64,000 nucleotides of DNA from Kocuria sp. TGY1127_2 (GCF_013394385.1 NZ_AP022834.1:1240001-1304000), one strand, 5' to 3'. Positions 8,110 to 17,655 are shown, counted from the first letter of the stretch. Notes: a model not told the origin generated them from the sequence alone. Numbers and translations: made by a program.

Positions 8110-8532
8110 TCAGCCCTGCTGGGCAGCCGTTCCGGCGAAGGCCCTGAATGCGCACTCCGACCGGCAGGGCTCGTCACTGTCGGGGCAGCCGTCGACGTGG
8201 TCCCGCGCCTGCCGCAGCTGGTCCTGCAGCCGTGTCAGTGACCGAAGCTGTTGCTCAACGGCAGCGATCTGCTCGGCCAGCAGCGGCTGCAGCGTTGCCT
8301 TCACCCCCGTGCAGGTCCCGTCGTCGACGAGCTCGATGAGCCGGCGAATCTCGGGCAGCTCGAGGCCGAGCCGCTTCGCCGCGGTGATGAAGTCCAGCCG
8401 CTCGAGGTGGCCCCCGTCGAAGTCCCGGTACCCGTTCGGGCTCCGGTCCGCTGCGAGAATGCCGAGGCGCTCGTAGTAACGCAGCGTGCTCGCAGGCACC
8501 CCGGTGCGCTCGGAGACCTCGGAGATCTTCAT
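8110..8532 (-). CDS. MerR-family metal-responsive regulator
   Basis: The 140-residue protein has the MerR helix-turn-helix (MKISEVSERTGVPASTLRYYERLGIL), a GYRDF wing, a long dimer helix and a cysteine-rich C-terminus (C74, then GCPDSDEPCRSEC). That cysteine set suggests a soft metal or metalloid ligand. MerR proteins bend promoter DNA with an over-long spacer and switch it on when the ligand binds. The divergent promoter at 8557-8588 has that geometry, and the gene facing it is an ACR3-like permease. Start ATG at 8532. The ligand cannot be named. Confidence 0.87.
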   Translation of the reverse strand: MKISEVSERTGVPASTLRYYERLGILAADRSPNGYRDFDGGHLERLDFITAAKRLGLELPEIRRLIELVDDGTCTGVKATLQPLLAEQIAAVEQQLRSLTRLQDQLRQARDHVDGCPDSDEPCRSECAFRAFAGTAAQQG

Positions 8533-8556
8533 GTTCCGACCATAGGGCGCTCCGGC

Positions 8557-8590
8557 TTGACCTTCAACCCGGGTTCAAGGTCTAGCGTTT
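8557..8590 (+). promoter_or_regulatory. MerR-type operator/promoter
   Basis: TTGACC (8557-8562) as -35 and TAGCGT (8583-8588) as possible -10 are 20 bases apart, longer than the usual 17. Between them lies a near-perfect palindrome centred on CAACCCGGGTTC, with arms GACCTT and AAGGTC. This is the layout of MerR-regulated promoters. It drives the permease gene at 8636 and faces the merR start at 8532. Confidence 0.6.
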
Positions 8591-8635
8591 AAAACGGCGC
8601 AGTGCATGCGCCCAGCCCGACAGAGAAGGAGACCC

Positions 8636-9621
8636 ATGCGCGCGAGTATGGAATGGATGGTTAGGCACCAGGTCGCGCTCTACGTCGCGGGACTGGCCCT
8701 CGGGGCCGTCGTCGACTGTCCCGGCCCACGATCGCCCACCCGGCAGAGCACGCGATTCACCCGGTGCTGGCGCTTCTGCTCTACGCCACGTTCCTCAGCA
8801 TCCCGTTCGGCAGGCTCGGCCGGGCATTCAAGGACTGGCGCTTCCTCACGACGGTCCTCGTCGTCAACTTCGTCCTGGTGCCGCTGGTCGTCTGGCCGCT
8901 GTCGCGGATCGTCGCCGGCGACCAGGCGCTGTTCGTCGGGGTGCTGTTCGTGCTGCTGACCCCGTGTATCGACTACGTCATCGTCTTTTCCGGCCTCGCG
9001 GGCGGCGACGAGGAGCGCCTCCTGGCGGCGGCCCCGCTGCTGATGATCGCCCAGATGCTCCTGCTGCCGCTGTACCTGTGGATCTTCATCGACGCGGAGT
9101 TCGTCGGCTCCGTCGAGTTCGGTCCCTTCGTCGAGGCCTTCGTCCTGATCATCGCCCTGCCGCTGGTCGCCGCCGCGCTCACGCAGCTCGCCGCCGCCCG
9201 ATGGCGCATCGGGCGCAGGGTCGAAGAGATCGTCATGGGCGCGATGGTGCCGCTGATGGTCGCCACCCTGGCGGTCGTGGTCGCCTCGCAGGTCGCCGGG
9301 GTGAGCGCCCGGTCCGGCTCCCTGCTCCTGGCGGTGCCGGTCTTCGTCCTCTTCGCGGCCGTCATGGTGCCGGTGGGGATGCTGGTCAGCCGCGCGGCGG
9401 GCCTCGACGTGCCCGGCAGGCGCGCCGTCGTGTTCAGCGGCGCGACTCGGAACTCGCTCGTCGTGCTCCCGCTGGTGCTCGCGTTGCCCGCGGCGTTTGA
9501 CCTGGCACCGCTGGTCGTGGTCACCCAGACGCTCGTCGAGCTCGTCGCCATGGTCGTGTTCGTCCGGTTCGTGCCGCTGCTGGTGCCGGAACTCGTGCCG
9601 GCTGCCGACGCGTCCGCGTAG
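8636..9621 (+). pseudogene. ACR3/bile-acid-symporter-superfamily permease with a frameshift
   Basis: The gene reads as one permease of about 328 residues only if one base is restored. The start ATG at 8636 follows GAAGGAG and encodes MRASMEWMVRHQVALYVAGLALGAVV; the family pattern then continues in another frame (TIAHPAEHAIHPVLALLLYATFLSIPFGRL) to the stop at 9621. The switch point is about 8705-8730. The rest has about nine membrane segments and an ACR3-like core LTPCIDYVIVFSGLAGGDEE. It faces a MerR gene and has a MerR promoter. It may be a true loss or a sequencing error; without a fix only a GTG at 8764 could start the longer part. Confidence 0.7.
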
Positions 9622-9756
9622 GTTTCGTAGTCGAAGCTGCCCTCGCGCCTCAACGGGTCGGCAGGAGTCCTCGGAGGGCTGCCGCACTCCGACGGTCAAG
9701 CAATGAGCGCCTTGGCGGCGGCGAGGATGTCGATGGTCGGCCGGTACTAGGCACTG

Positions 9757-9796
9757 CTTGATTAGACATGCATCCATTTTGAAGGATGTCGATGCC
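9757..9796 (-). repeat. Second copy of the ars start/promoter block, with a broken acr3 start
   Basis: This block matches 2241-2280 at 30 of 40 bases with no gaps. On the minus strand it begins an ORF reading MSNQA, the same first five residues as ACR3, but the following codons do not look like a permease. It appears to be the remains of another ars operon start. The surrounding 9622-9886 stretch shows no other gene. Confidence 0.5.
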
Positions 9797-9886
9797 GGCT
9801 ACACGTCGACCGGATGGTGTTCGTGAAGGCGGGGCTCTCTGATCGTCGGTGATCCGCACTTCCTCGGCGTCTTCAGCATCCGGGCG

Positions 9887-10510
9887 TCACGTCAGTTGGA
9901 GAGTGGTTAAGCAGGTGGGGTCGTCGAGGCGGGTCGAGATGTCCTGTTTCGCGGTGCGGTCTTCGGTGCTGACCGTGAGCGTCGCATCAATACCGCGGGG
10001 CAGCCAGAGTCCGATGAATCCGTTGTCGTAAGTCGTGAGCGAATCTTCGAGGATGGTCTCGCCCGACGTCGTGTTGACCACTGTGACATCGACGTCAGTG
10101 TTGGCGAGCTCGCCGAGACAGGTAGTGAGGCTGTGGAAGTAGCACTCGTGGGTCTGCTCGAGATACGGGGCGATAGAGACGTAGAAGTCGTCCTCTGGCA
10201 TCGGCAGAGTGGTTTGGTTGTTCTGATCGTCGGTGAGGACGAGTTGGTCGGGCTCGATCGAAGCCATGAGTTCGGTTGAGCGGTCTATGACCGGCATCGT
10301 GTCAAGACGCTTGATGATTTCCCGGGCGTCCAGGCCATCGAGGCCGTGGTGGGCTACCAGAGACTGATCGGATCCTGCGGAAGGGGATGGGTCAGCACCG
10401 GCGCAGCCGCTGAGCAGGAGGACGGCGCTGGCTGCCAGCGCGGTTATGGTCGCGCCGAGTCCCTGCCGGCTTCTGGAGGGTCGGATTGGTGCGGCAAGGG
10501 TAGGGGTCAT
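9887..10510 (-). CDS. cueP: CueP-family copper-binding lipoprotein
   Basis: The 207-residue lipoprotein has a signal ending LLLSGC (C36). It matches the CueP family: EIIKRLDTMPVIDR, ASIEPDQLVLTD, FYVSIAPYLEQTHECYFHSLTTCLGEL, YDNGFIGLWLPR and the ending PTCLTTLQL. The three cysteines after the lipobox are those used for copper in Salmonella CueP. It would hold copper outside the membrane. I chose ATG 10510 because GAGAAGAG sits 6 bases before it; an in-frame ATG at 10543 is the alternative. It is the last gene of the ydhK-copB-csoR-cueP unit. Confidence 0.88.
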   Translation of the reverse strand: MTPTLAAPIRPSRSRQGLGATITALAASAVLLLSGCAGADPSPSAGSDQSLVAHHGLDGLDAREIIKRLDTMPVIDRSTELMASIEPDQLVLTDDQNNQTTLPMPEDDFYVSIAPYLEQTHECYFHSLTTCLGELANTDVDVTVVNTTSGETILEDSLTTYDNGFIGLWLPRGIDATLTVSTEDRTAKQDISTRLDDPTCLTTLQLT

Positions 10511-10567
10511 ATCGAGCTCTTCTCTCGGGTAGATGTTGGTCATGTCGTCAGGCCCGATCTCCGCCTC

Positions 10568-10596
10568 CGTCCCGCCCCGGGACCGAAGGCGGGACG
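10568..10596 (-). terminator. Hairpin between csoR and cueP
   Basis: CGTCCCGCC (10568-10576) and GGCGGGACG (10588-10596) form a 9-base stem with an 11-base loop after the csoR stop. There is no T-tract, so it may attenuate or protect the transcript rather than end it. Confidence 0.35.
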
Positions 10597-10636
10597 ATGC
10601 TCAGCTCACGCCTGCGCGGAGCGAAATCCCAAGGTG

Positions 10637-10978
10637 TTAGGAGCGGACGAGGCGGTTGATGGCGTCGCTGGCTTCCTGGATCTTGGCGATAGCCGCGTCC
10701 TCATCGCCTTGCTTGGCGGCGTCGAGGACGCAGTGCTTGAGGTGGTCATCGAGCAGGCCGGTCGCCACACCCTGCAGGGCCCGGGTGAGGGCGGAGACCT
10801 GGGTGAGGATATCGATGCAGTACTTCTCGTCGTCGATCATCTTCGTAATCCCCCGGGCCTGGCCTTCGATGCGCTTCATGCGGTTGCGGTAGCGGTCCTT
10901 GTCGCTGATGTAGCCGTGCTGGTGGGTCCCGGTGTCGGTCCTGATCTCGGTGCTGTCGGTGGCAGTGTCGTTGGCCAT
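10637..10978 (-). CDS. csoR: CsoR copper-sensing repressor
   Basis: The 113-residue all-helical regulator has the CsoR ligand set C54, H79 and C83 with the same spacing as M. tuberculosis CsoR (25 and 4 residues), plus the conserved RMKRIEGQARGI stretch that contacts DNA. Copper(I) binding releases it from GC-rich palindromes such as those at 13864-13882 and 17885-18006. I chose ATG 10978, 11 bases after the copB stop; long upstream readings overlap copB. A His/Thr-rich start (residues 1-22) precedes the fold. It probably controls both copper units in this window. Confidence 0.93.
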   Translation of the reverse strand: MANDTATDSTEIRTDTGTHQHGYISDKDRYRNRMKRIEGQARGITKMIDDEKYCIDILTQVSALTRALQGVATGLLDDHLKHCVLDAAKQGDEDAAIAKIQEASDAINRLVRS

Positions 10979-10989
10979 GGTTGTGTCCT

Positions 10990-13140
10990 TCACTTCTGGC
11001 GCTCCAGGACGGAGCGGGTGCTGGCTTCGGGGGTGAGGTCGATGCGCCGCAGCAGCTGGGCGTTGAGGGCGACAACGACGGTGGAGATCGACATCAGGAT
11101 CGCGCCGACCGACATCGGCAGGACGAACCCGACGGGTGCGAGGACGCCGGCCGCGAGCGGGACGGAGATGAGGTTGTAGCCGGCGGCCCACCACAGGTTC
11201 TGCTTCATCTTCCGGTAGGCGGCCCTCGACAGCTGGATCACCGACAAGACGCTGCGCGGGTCGGAGCTGGCGAGAATGACCCCGGCCGAGGCGATGGCGA
11301 CGTCGGTGCCGGCTCCGATGGCGATGCCGACATCGGCCTGGGCCAGCGCGGGGGCGTCGTTGACGCCGTCGCCGACCATGGCGACCTTCTTGCCCTCGTG
11401 CTGGAGCGCGGCGACTTTCGCGGACTTGTCCTCGGGACGAACGCCGGCGAAGACGCGGTCGATGCCGAGTTCCTGGCCGACCTCGTTCGCCACCGCTTCG
11501 GCGTCACCGGTGATCATGACGACCTCGACGCCGAGCTCATGGAGGGCGTCGACGGCATCGCGGGACTCTGGGCGAACCTCGTCGGCGAGCTTGAGGCCAC
11601 CGATCACCTTGCCATCACGGAGGACGTGCAGGATGATCGCGCCCTCTGCCCGCCACGCGTCTGCCGTGTCGACCTCGTCCTGCCCGGTCTCTTCGAGCAG
11701 CCGGGGTCCGCCGACGCGGATCTCCTGGTCGGCCACCGTCGCAGTGACGCCGACCGCGGGGGAAGAGGTGAATCCGCTGGACGGCTCGAGGGTGAGGCTC
11801 TTCTCCTTGGCGGCGGTAACGATGGCCTGGGCGAGGGGGTGCTCGCTGTCGGCCTCGGCGGATGCGGCCAGGGCGAGCACCTGGTCGGCATCCATGCCTG
11901 CGGTCGGTTCGACGCCGGTGACGGTGGGCTCGCCCTTGGTCAGGGTGCCGGTCTTGTCGAAGAGGACCGCGTCGACTTGGCGCATGGACTCCAGGGCGAG
12001 GCGGTCCTTGACCAGGACGCCGCCGCGGGCGGCGCGCTCGGTGGCGATGGAGACGACCAGTGGGATCGCCAGGCCCAGAGCGTGGGGGCAGGCGATGACG
12101 AGGACGGTGATGGTGCGGATGACCGCGTCGTCGGGCAGTCCGAAGAGGGTCCAGACTGTTGCGGTGATCAGGGCGGCTACGAGGGCGAACCAGAACAGCA
12201 GGGCAGCGGCGCGGTCGGCGATGCGCTGTGCACGGGAGGAAGAGCCCTGCGCCTCAGCGACGAGCCGGTTGATGCCCGCCAGCGCCGTGTCGTCGCCCGT
12301 GGCGGTGATCTCCACCCGCAGGCCGGAGTCGGTGGCGACGGTGCCGGCGGTGACGTTCTCGCCCTCGCCGCGGGCGACGGGGCGTGACTCGCCGGTGATC
12401 ATGGACTCGTCCATGTCGGCGCGGCCGTCGACGACGATGCCGTCGGCGGGGACGCTGCCACCGGGGCGGACGATCACGACATCGCCGACGCGCAGCTCGG
12501 CCGGGTCGACCTTGACGACGTCGTCGCCCTCGATCCGCTCGGCCTCATCGGGCAGCAGCGCGGCCAGGGAGTCCAGCGCCGAAGTGGTCTGGGCCAGGGA
12601 GCGCATCTCGATCCAGTGGCCCAGCAACATGATGACGATCAGCAACGCCAGCTCCCACCAGAACTCGAGCTCGTGATGGACGAGCCCGAGAGTGGCGGCC
12701 CAGGAGGCGAGGAACGCGACGGTGATCCCGAGCGCGATCAGCAGCATCATCCCGGGCTGGCGGCTCTTCAGCTCGCTGACGGCACCGGTGAGGAACGGGG
12801 TGCCGCCCCAGGCGTACATGACGGTGCCGAGCACTGCGGCGACCCAGCCCGCCCAGCCGGGCACCGAGTAGCCCAGCAGCATGGCGAACATGGGAGAGAA
12901 CGCGACCACCGGGATGGCGATGACGAGGTTGATCCAGAACAGTCGACGGAACTGGCCGACGTGGTCGCCGTGGCCCGCATGACCACCATGGCCACTGCCG
13001 TGATCGCCGTGCCCGGCATGGTCGCCGTGTTCCATGGTGTGGCCTTCGTGCTCGGCATGCGAGTCGTCAACGTGGCCGGACTCGGTGGTCTCGTCGGCGA
13101 CGTCGCCGTGGTGATGGTGATGCGTGGTCGGGTCCGTCAT
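10990..13140 (-). CDS. copB: Copper-exporting P1B-3 ATPase CopB (His-rich)
   Basis: The 716-residue ATPase has an N-terminus full of histidine (HHHHH, then HGDHAGHGDH repeats, residues 7-60) in place of an HMA domain. It has ITGES, the membrane site CPH rather than CPC, DKTGTLTKG, MITGD and [15 protein letters not shown] plus a His-rich start defines the P1B-3 class, usually Cu(II) or Cu(I) export. I chose ATG 13140; 42 upstream codons are in frame but Arg-rich and unlikely. The gene sits between the ydhK lipoprotein and csoR, same direction, 11 bases before csoR. Confidence 0.92.
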   Translation of the reverse strand: MTDPTTHHHHHGDVADETTESGHVDDSHAEHEGHTMEHGDHAGHGDHGSGHGGHAGHGDHVGQFRRLFWINLVIAIPVVAFSPMFAMLLGYSVPGWAGWVAAVLGTVMYAWGGTPFLTGAVSELKSRQPGMMLLIALGITVAFLASWAATLGLVHHELEFWWELALLIVIMLLGHWIEMRSLAQTTSALDSLAALLPDEAERIEGDDVVKVDPAELRVGDVVIVRPGGSVPADGIVVDGRADMDESMITGESRPVARGEGENVTAGTVATDSGLRVEITATGDDTALAGINRLVAEAQGSSSRAQRIADRAAALLFWFALVAALITATVWTLFGLPDDAVIRTITVLVIACPHALGLAIPLVVSIATERAARGGVLVKDRLALESMRQVDAVLFDKTGTLTKGEPTVTGVEPTAGMDADQVLALAASAEADSEHPLAQAIVTAAKEKSLTLEPSSGFTSSPAVGVTATVADQEIRVGGPRLLEETGQDEVDTADAWRAEGAIILHVLRDGKVIGGLKLADEVRPESRDAVDALHELGVEVVMITGDAEAVANEVGQELGIDRVFAGVRPEDKSAKVAALQHEGKKVAMVGDGVNDAPALAQADVGIAIGAGTDVAIASAGVILASSDPRSVLSVIQLSRAAYRKMKQNLWWAAGYNLISVPLAAGVLAPVGFVLPMSVGAILMSISTVVVALNAQLLRRIDLTPEASTRSVLERQK

Positions 13141-13229
13141 TGCTCTTCGCTTCCCCTCGTTCTTCCCCGGTCTTCCCTTCGATCGGGTCGTGTCTCGCCG
13201 CGGACCCTTCAGGGCCCGCGGCGGCCGGC

Positions 13230-13826
13230 TCAGGAGGCCGGCTTGATCTCGCTCTCGACGACCCACTTGTGGTTGGTCATCTTCATGCCGTCGGACTCAT
13301 AGTCGACCATGTAGACGGTCTCGTCGGTGGAGGAGGCGATGGTCGCCTTCGCGCCCTTCATGCCCTCCATGTGCTCCGCTTCCAGCGTGACCTCGGTGCC
13401 GTCGGCCACTCGCTGGTCTCCGGCATCCTTGATCTCCTCCTGCACGACCCACTTGTGATCCTTGACCGGATCCCCGCCGGTGGTGGGCGTGAAGTTCACC
13501 GCGTAGGTATAGGTGTCGTAGGCCCCGGCGATCGTGGCCGGTGCGCCGTCCATGCCCTCCATGTGATCGGCGGTGAGCTTGACCTCGGTGCCGACCGGAT
13601 ACTTCGGCGACGCGGCCTTCTCGATGCCCTCGGGGGCGGGGCCGCCGTCCATCGGATGCTCCATCCCGCCGCTGTCAGAACTGCTGCCACTGCTTCCGTG
13701 GCCCTCGTGCTGGCTGGTCGACGAGGGGGTCGCTTGGTCCTGGTCTCCTCCGGTGCTGCAGCCGGAGAGCACGAGTGCTCCGCCGAGCACTCCTGCGGCG
13801 ACGGTGGTCATGAGGCGCTTGCGCAT
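13230..13826 (-). CDS. ydhK: YdhK-like lipoprotein, two DUF1541 repeats
   Basis: The 198-residue lipoprotein has MRKRLMTTVAAG, then LVLSGC (C23). After a His/Ser/Met-rich linker it carries two copies of the DUF1541 repeat: PVGTEVKLTADHMEGMDGAPATIAGAYD ending HKWVVQEEI, and the closely similar ADGTEVTLEAEHMEGMKGAKATIASSTD ending HKWVVESEI. The HMEGM motifs suggest metal binding by His and Met outside the cell. Its function is not proven. AGGAG lies 5 bases before ATG, and a perfect CsoR-type box lies 38 bases upstream, so it leads a copper-induced unit with copB, csoR and cueP. Confidence 0.88.
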   Translation of the reverse strand: MRKRLMTTVAAGVLGGALVLSGCSTGGDQDQATPSSTSQHEGHGSSGSSSDSGGMEHPMDGGPAPEGIEKAASPKYPVGTEVKLTADHMEGMDGAPATIAGAYDTYTYAVNFTPTTGGDPVKDHKWVVQEEIKDAGDQRVADGTEVTLEAEHMEGMKGAKATIASSTDETVYMVDYESDGMKMTNHKWVVESEIKPAS

Positions 13827-13863
13827 AAAGTCTCCTATCCATTCATTGTAGTCCGATCAACAT

Positions 13864-13882
13864 TATACCCCTATGGGGTATA
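13864..13882 (-). promoter_or_regulatory. CsoR operator upstream of ydhK
   Basis: TATACCCC-TAT-GGGGTATA is a perfect 8-3-8 palindrome and matches the known CsoR box type (ATACCCC/GGGGTAT). It lies just before the ydhK start and after the YHS gene, so it controls the ydhK-copB-csoR-cueP unit. Confidence 0.85.
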
Positions 13883-13977
13883 GGTCAAATATCGATCGGT
13901 GGGCGTGGAATCGCTCAGCTTCGATCCAGTCGCCCCGGGCAGCAGTAGTAATACTGCAGCCCCGGGGCATCGAAGGA

Positions 13978-14319
13978 TCAGGCCATGTTGGCGGCGTACT
14001 TGGCTGGATCGGAGTCGAAGGTCGGTCCGCAGCCTGGGCAGCAGAGCCAGTAGCGCTGCCCGTCGTAGTCACGGAAGAGGCCCTTTTCTTCGGCGTCCTG
14101 TTTGTTGACCGGATTGCCGACCATGACGGGGCAGGTGGTCATGTCGTCGCTTCCTTCGACGAGAAGGTTTTCGCGATGGCCGGAATTCGCGGCGTGGTTC
14201 TCTGCGCCGGTCGTGCCGCAGCAGCCGGATCCTGCGCTGACCGGTGCCTCGGCTGCGGATGTCTCGGTTGCGGGGGAGGTGCTGCAGCAGCTGGTGGGTG
14301 CCTGGTCTTCGATTCTCAT
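13978..14319 (-). CDS. YHS-domain protein with Cys-rich N-terminus
   Basis: The 113-residue protein ends in a YHS domain (residues 60-110): TTCPVMVGNPVNKQDAEEKG, then RDYDGQRYWLCCPGCGPTFDSDPAKY. These cysteines (C63, C93-C94, C97) probably bind metal. The N-terminal part has CC pairs at 11-12 and 33-34 (GSGCCG), as in several actinobacterial YHS proteins. The start is uncertain. ATG 14319 gives the full Cys-rich form but has a weak ribosome binding site; ATG 14142 gives only the 54-residue YHS domain and has GAAGGAAG in front. It follows copA by 49 bases and ends the copZ-led unit. A copper trap or chaperone role is inferred. Confidence 0.7.
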   Translation of the reverse strand: MRIEDQAPTSCCSTSPATETSAAEAPVSAGSGCCGTTGAENHAANSGHRENLLVEGSDDMTTCPVMVGNPVNKQDAEEKGLFRDYDGQRYWLCCPGCGPTFDSDPAKYAANMA

Positions 14320-14368
14320 TCTCGGTGGATGCCTTTCGTGTGTTCGGATGATGGTTGGTTCTGCGGCG

Positions 14369-16657
14369 TCACTGCTTGGCGACGCTGCGGAACCCGCGCA
14401 GGCGGAGGCTGTTGCCGACGACGAAGACGCTGGAGAACGCCATCGCCGCGCCTGCGAGCATGGGGTTGAGCATGCCCAGCGCCGCGACCGGAATGGCCGC
14501 GACGTTGTAGGCGAAGGCCCAGAACAGGTTCGACTTGATCGTGCCCAGGGTCCTGCGGGAGAGCCGGATCGCGTCGACCGCGGCCCGCAAGTCGCCCCGC
14601 ACGAGGGTGATGTCGGAGGCCTCGATGGCGACGTCGGTGCCGGTGCCCATCGCCAGGCCAAGGTCGGCCTGGGCGAGGGCGGGGGCGTCGTTGACGCCGT
14701 CGCCGACCATCGCGATGACCTTGCCCGCGTCCTGGAGGCGGGTAACGACATCCACCTTGTCCTTGGGCAGGACCTCGGCGATGACCTTTTCGATGCCGAC
14801 CTCGGCGGCGATCCGCTTGGCCACGGCCTCGTTGTCGCCGGTGAGCAGGACCGGGGTGAGGCCCAGGTCTTTCAGGCCCTGGATCGCCTCGGCGCTGGTG
14901 GGCTTGACGGCGTCGGCGACGACGAGGATTCCGCGGGCCTGTCCGTCCCAGCCGACGGCGACGACGGTCTTGCCCTCGTCCTCGGCTGCGGCCTTGGCGG
15001 CGGCGACGTCGGAGGAGAGGTGCTGCGACCAGTCGGCCAGCAGGGACTCCCGGCCGACGAGCACGCCGCGGCCGTCGACGACTCCCTGGACGCCCTTGCC
15101 CTCGATGTTCGCGAAGTCCTCGGGAGTGGGCAGCTGCCCGATCTCCTGGACCGCGCCCTTGGCGATGGCCTGGGCGATGGGGTGCTCGGAGGCGTCCTCC
15201 AGAGCGCCTGCCAGGCGGAGCAGCTCGGCGCGGTCGACGCCGGGCTCGGTGATCGCCTCGACCAGGGTCATCTTGCCGGTGGTGACGGTGCCGGTCTTGT
15301 CGAGGACGATAGTGTCGACCTTGCGGGTGGATTCGAGAACCTCGGGACCCTTGATCAGCACGCCCATCTGCGCGCCGCGACCGGTGCCGACCAGCAGGGC
15401 GGTGGGAGTGGCCAGGCCGAGGGCGCAGGGGCAGGCGATGACGAGGACCGCGACCGCTGCGGTGAAGGCGGCGGAGACGGGGAACCCGGCACCGAGCCAC
15501 GCGCCGAGGGCGATGACCGAGATGGCGATGACGATCGGAACGAACACGCCAGAGATCCGGTCGGCCAGGCGCTGGACCGCGGCCTTGCCAGTCTGGGCGT
15601 CCTCGACGAGCTTGGCCATCTGTGCCAGTTGGGTGTCCGACCCGACGCGGGTCGCGCGGATGACCAGGCGGCCGCCGGCGTTGACGGTCGCGCCCGTGAC
15701 CGGGTCGCCGGCGACGACCTCGACTGGCACGGACTCTCCGGTGAGCATGGACGCGTCCACGGCCGACGTTCCGGAGGCGACGGTGCCGTCGGTGGCGATC
15801 TTCTCACCTGGGCGGACGACGAACTCGTCGCCGACGGCCAGATCGGAGGTCGGGATCTTGACCTCGGCCCCATTGCGCAGAACCGAGACTTCCTTCGCGC
15901 CGAGCTCGAGCAGGGCGCGCAGCGCGGCACCGGCCTGGCGCTTGGAGCGCTTCTCGAAGTAGCGGCCGGCGAGGATGAACATCGTCACCCCGGCCGCGGC
16001 TTCGAGGTAGATGTTGCCCGCGCCGTCGGAGGGAGCGATGGTGAACTCGAAGGGATGCGTCATGCCTGGCGTCCCGGCGGTGCCGAGGAACAGGGCGTAG
16101 AGCGACCACAGGAACGCCGCGGTCGTGCCCATGGAGATGAGGGTGTCCATGGTCGCGGTGCCGTGGCGCAGGTTGGTCCACGCTGCCTTGTGGAACGGCC
16201 AGGCCGCCCAGACGATCACCGGTGCGGCCAGGGCCAGGGAGGCCCACTGCCAGTAGGTGAACTGGAGCGCAGGAACCATGGCCATGGCGATCACCGGGAC
16301 GGTGAGCACGATTGCGCCGATGAGGCGGTGCTTGAGCGATGTCAGCTCGGAGTCGGGAGCCTCACCATCGTCCGTGGTCGGGCCCGACGGCGTCGCGTCC
16401 TTGGGCTTGGGCATGGCAGCGGTGTAGCCGGTCTTCTCGACCTCGGCGACCAGCAGGGCGGGGTCGTACCCGTCGGGCACGGTGACCTTGGCCTTCTCGG
16501 TGGCGTAGTTGACCGTGGCGGAGACACCGTCGAGCTTATTGAGCTTACGCTCGATCCGGTTCGCGCAGGAGGCGCAGGTCATCCCGCCAATCTCGAGCTC
16601 GATGCCGGCGTCCGCGACTAGCGGCGCTTGGGTGTTCGCTGCAGCTTGGGTGCTCAC
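14369..16657 (-). CDS. copA: Copper-exporting P1B-1 ATPase CopA
   Basis: The 762-residue Cu(I) exporter has one N-terminal HMA domain (GMTCASC, 25-31), eight predicted membrane segments, TGES (307-310), CPC (409-411), the phosphorylated DKTGT (D453), the HP dipeptide of [19 protein letters not shown] and the closing YN/MxxSS motifs ([20 protein letters not shown]). These together mark class P1B-1. GTG start at 16657 with AAAGGA before it. It lies 50 bases after the secreted copper-associated gene and belongs to the unit copZ, secreted protein, copA, YHS protein. CopZ would hand it copper. Confidence 0.95.
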   Translation of the reverse strand: MSTQAAANTQAPLVADAGIELEIGGMTCASCANRIERKLNKLDGVSATVNYATEKAKVTVPDGYDPALLVAEVEKTGYTAAMPKPKDATPSGPTTDDGEAPDSELTSLKHRLIGAIVLTVPVIAMAMVPALQFTYWQWASLALAAPVIVWAAWPFHKAAWTNLRHGTATMDTLISMGTTAAFLWSLYALFLGTAGTPGMTHPFEFTIAPSDGAGNIYLEAAAGVTMFILAGRYFEKRSKRQAGAALRALLELGAKEVSVLRNGAEVKIPTSDLAVGDEFVVRPGEKIATDGTVASGTSAVDASMLTGESVPVEVVAGDPVTGATVNAGGRLVIRATRVGSDTQLAQMAKLVEDAQTGKAAVQRLADRISGVFVPIVIAISVIALGAWLGAGFPVSAAFTAAVAVLVIACPCALGLATPTALLVGTGRGAQMGVLIKGPEVLESTRKVDTIVLDKTGTVTTGKMTLVEAITEPGVDRAELLRLAGALEDASEHPIAQAIAKGAVQEIGQLPTPEDFANIEGKGVQGVVDGRGVLVGRESLLADWSQHLSSDVAAAKAAAEDEGKTVVAVGWDGQARGILVVADAVKPTSAEAIQGLKDLGLTPVLLTGDNEAVAKRIAAEVGIEKVIAEVLPKDKVDVVTRLQDAGKVIAMVGDGVNDAPALAQADLGLAMGTGTDVAIEASDITLVRGDLRAAVDAIRLSRRTLGTIKSNLFWAFAYNVAAIPVAALGMLNPMLAGAAMAFSSVFVVGNSLRLRGFRSVAKQ

Positions 16658-16707
16658 CGCGTGTCCTTTCCTGTTGCTTCTTCGTCGACGGACTGGCCCT
16701 TTGGGGA

Positions 16708-17655
16708 TCAGTGGCCGCCCGAGTGTGATTCGTCGTCTGCCTGGGTGCCGTCGCCGTGCCCGGCGTCGACCACGAACTGTGCGGTGCGGACCTTGCCGTC
16801 GATCTGGAAGTCCAGGTACAGCAGGTATCGGCCGGCGGTGGGGACCTCGGCGGCGAAGCTGACGTCTGGTCCTCCGGTCGACCCCGCTTGGGGTTCGTCG
16901 CCGGCGGGGTGCACGTGCAGGTAGGCCAGGTCACCCTCGCGCAACGCGACCAGGTGGCCAAATGCGCCGAGGTACGGCTCGAGCGCGGTGACCGGCTTGC
17001 CGTTGCGCTCGACGGTGGCCGTCAGGTCGCTCGTGCTCCCGGCGTTTAATTCTCCGTCCAGGGTGACGGTGTACCCGTCGACCTCGTCGGTGCGCGAGAC
17101 CGTCGCCTCGACCGGGGCGTAGTCGCCGGCGACCTCGACGGCACGGGTGAGCGTGACGCCCTCGGCGTCCTTCCCGGCGGGGGTGAAGTCGGCGTAGACG
17201 CGGTAGGTTCCTGCCTCGTCCCAGTTCCACGACGGCACCGACCAGGTGCCGGTGGCCTCGTCCAAGTCCGGGTGCACGTGGCGGAACTGCGTCCCGTCGG
17301 TGCGCACCACGATCAGGTGAAGATCCTTCTCATGAGTCCTCGTGTACTCCGTCACCGGCTTCCCGTCCTCATCGAGGATCCGGAAGCTCAGTTTGCCGGC
17401 ATCATTGGTGCCTGATGGGGCCGTGACGGGAGAGAGGACGTAGCCGGCAGCGCTGGCCGAGACGCCGTTCATCGCGTGCTCCATGTTCTGCTCCTCCGTG
17501 TCCCCGTGACCCTCGCCGTGCGAGCCCGTGTCGCTGCTCTTGGCCCAGGCGGCCAAGACGCTGTCGGGGACGACGACGCCGGCGAGCCCGAAGGCCGCGC
17601 CGAACGCCACCACCAGCCCAGCGCCGTAGGCCGCGAGCCTGACCGGTGCCTTCAT
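16708..17655 (-). CDS. Membrane-anchored copper-cluster protein with two Ig-like domains
   Basis: The 315-residue protein has one N-terminal membrane segment (about 5-35) and a His-rich outside linker ([18 protein letters not shown]). Two beta-rich domains follow, with strings like [47 protein letters not shown] and [12 protein letters not shown], and a His-rich tail. The repeated HVHP motifs suggest extracytoplasmic copper binding, like YtkA/FixH-type modules, but no firm family is claimed. Its ATG overlaps the copZ stop (TGATG), so the two are co-translated. It is probably an actinobacterial copper accessory protein of unproven function. Confidence 0.75.
   Translation of the reverse strand: MKAPVRLAAYGAGLVVAFGAAFGLAGVVVPDSVLAAWAKSSDTGSHGEGHGDTEEQNMEHAMNGVSASAAGYVLSPVTAPSGTNDAGKLSFRILDEDGKPVTEYTRTHEKDLHLIVVRTDGTQFRHVHPDLDEATGTWSVPSWNWDEAGTYRVYADFTPAGKDAEGVTLTRAVEVAGDYAPVEATVSRTDEVDGYTVTLDGELNAGSTSDLTATVERNGKPVTALEPYLGAFGHLVALREGDLAYLHVHPAGDEPQAGSTGGPDVSFAAEVPTAGRYLLYLDFQIDGKVRTAQFVVDAGHGDGTQADDESHSGGH

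Noticed and set aside
10990-12676. Long open frames opposite copB and other P-type ATPase genes
   Set aside because: They are antisense shadows of GC-rich coding regions with biased Arg/Ala/Ser/Gly composition and no family motifs.
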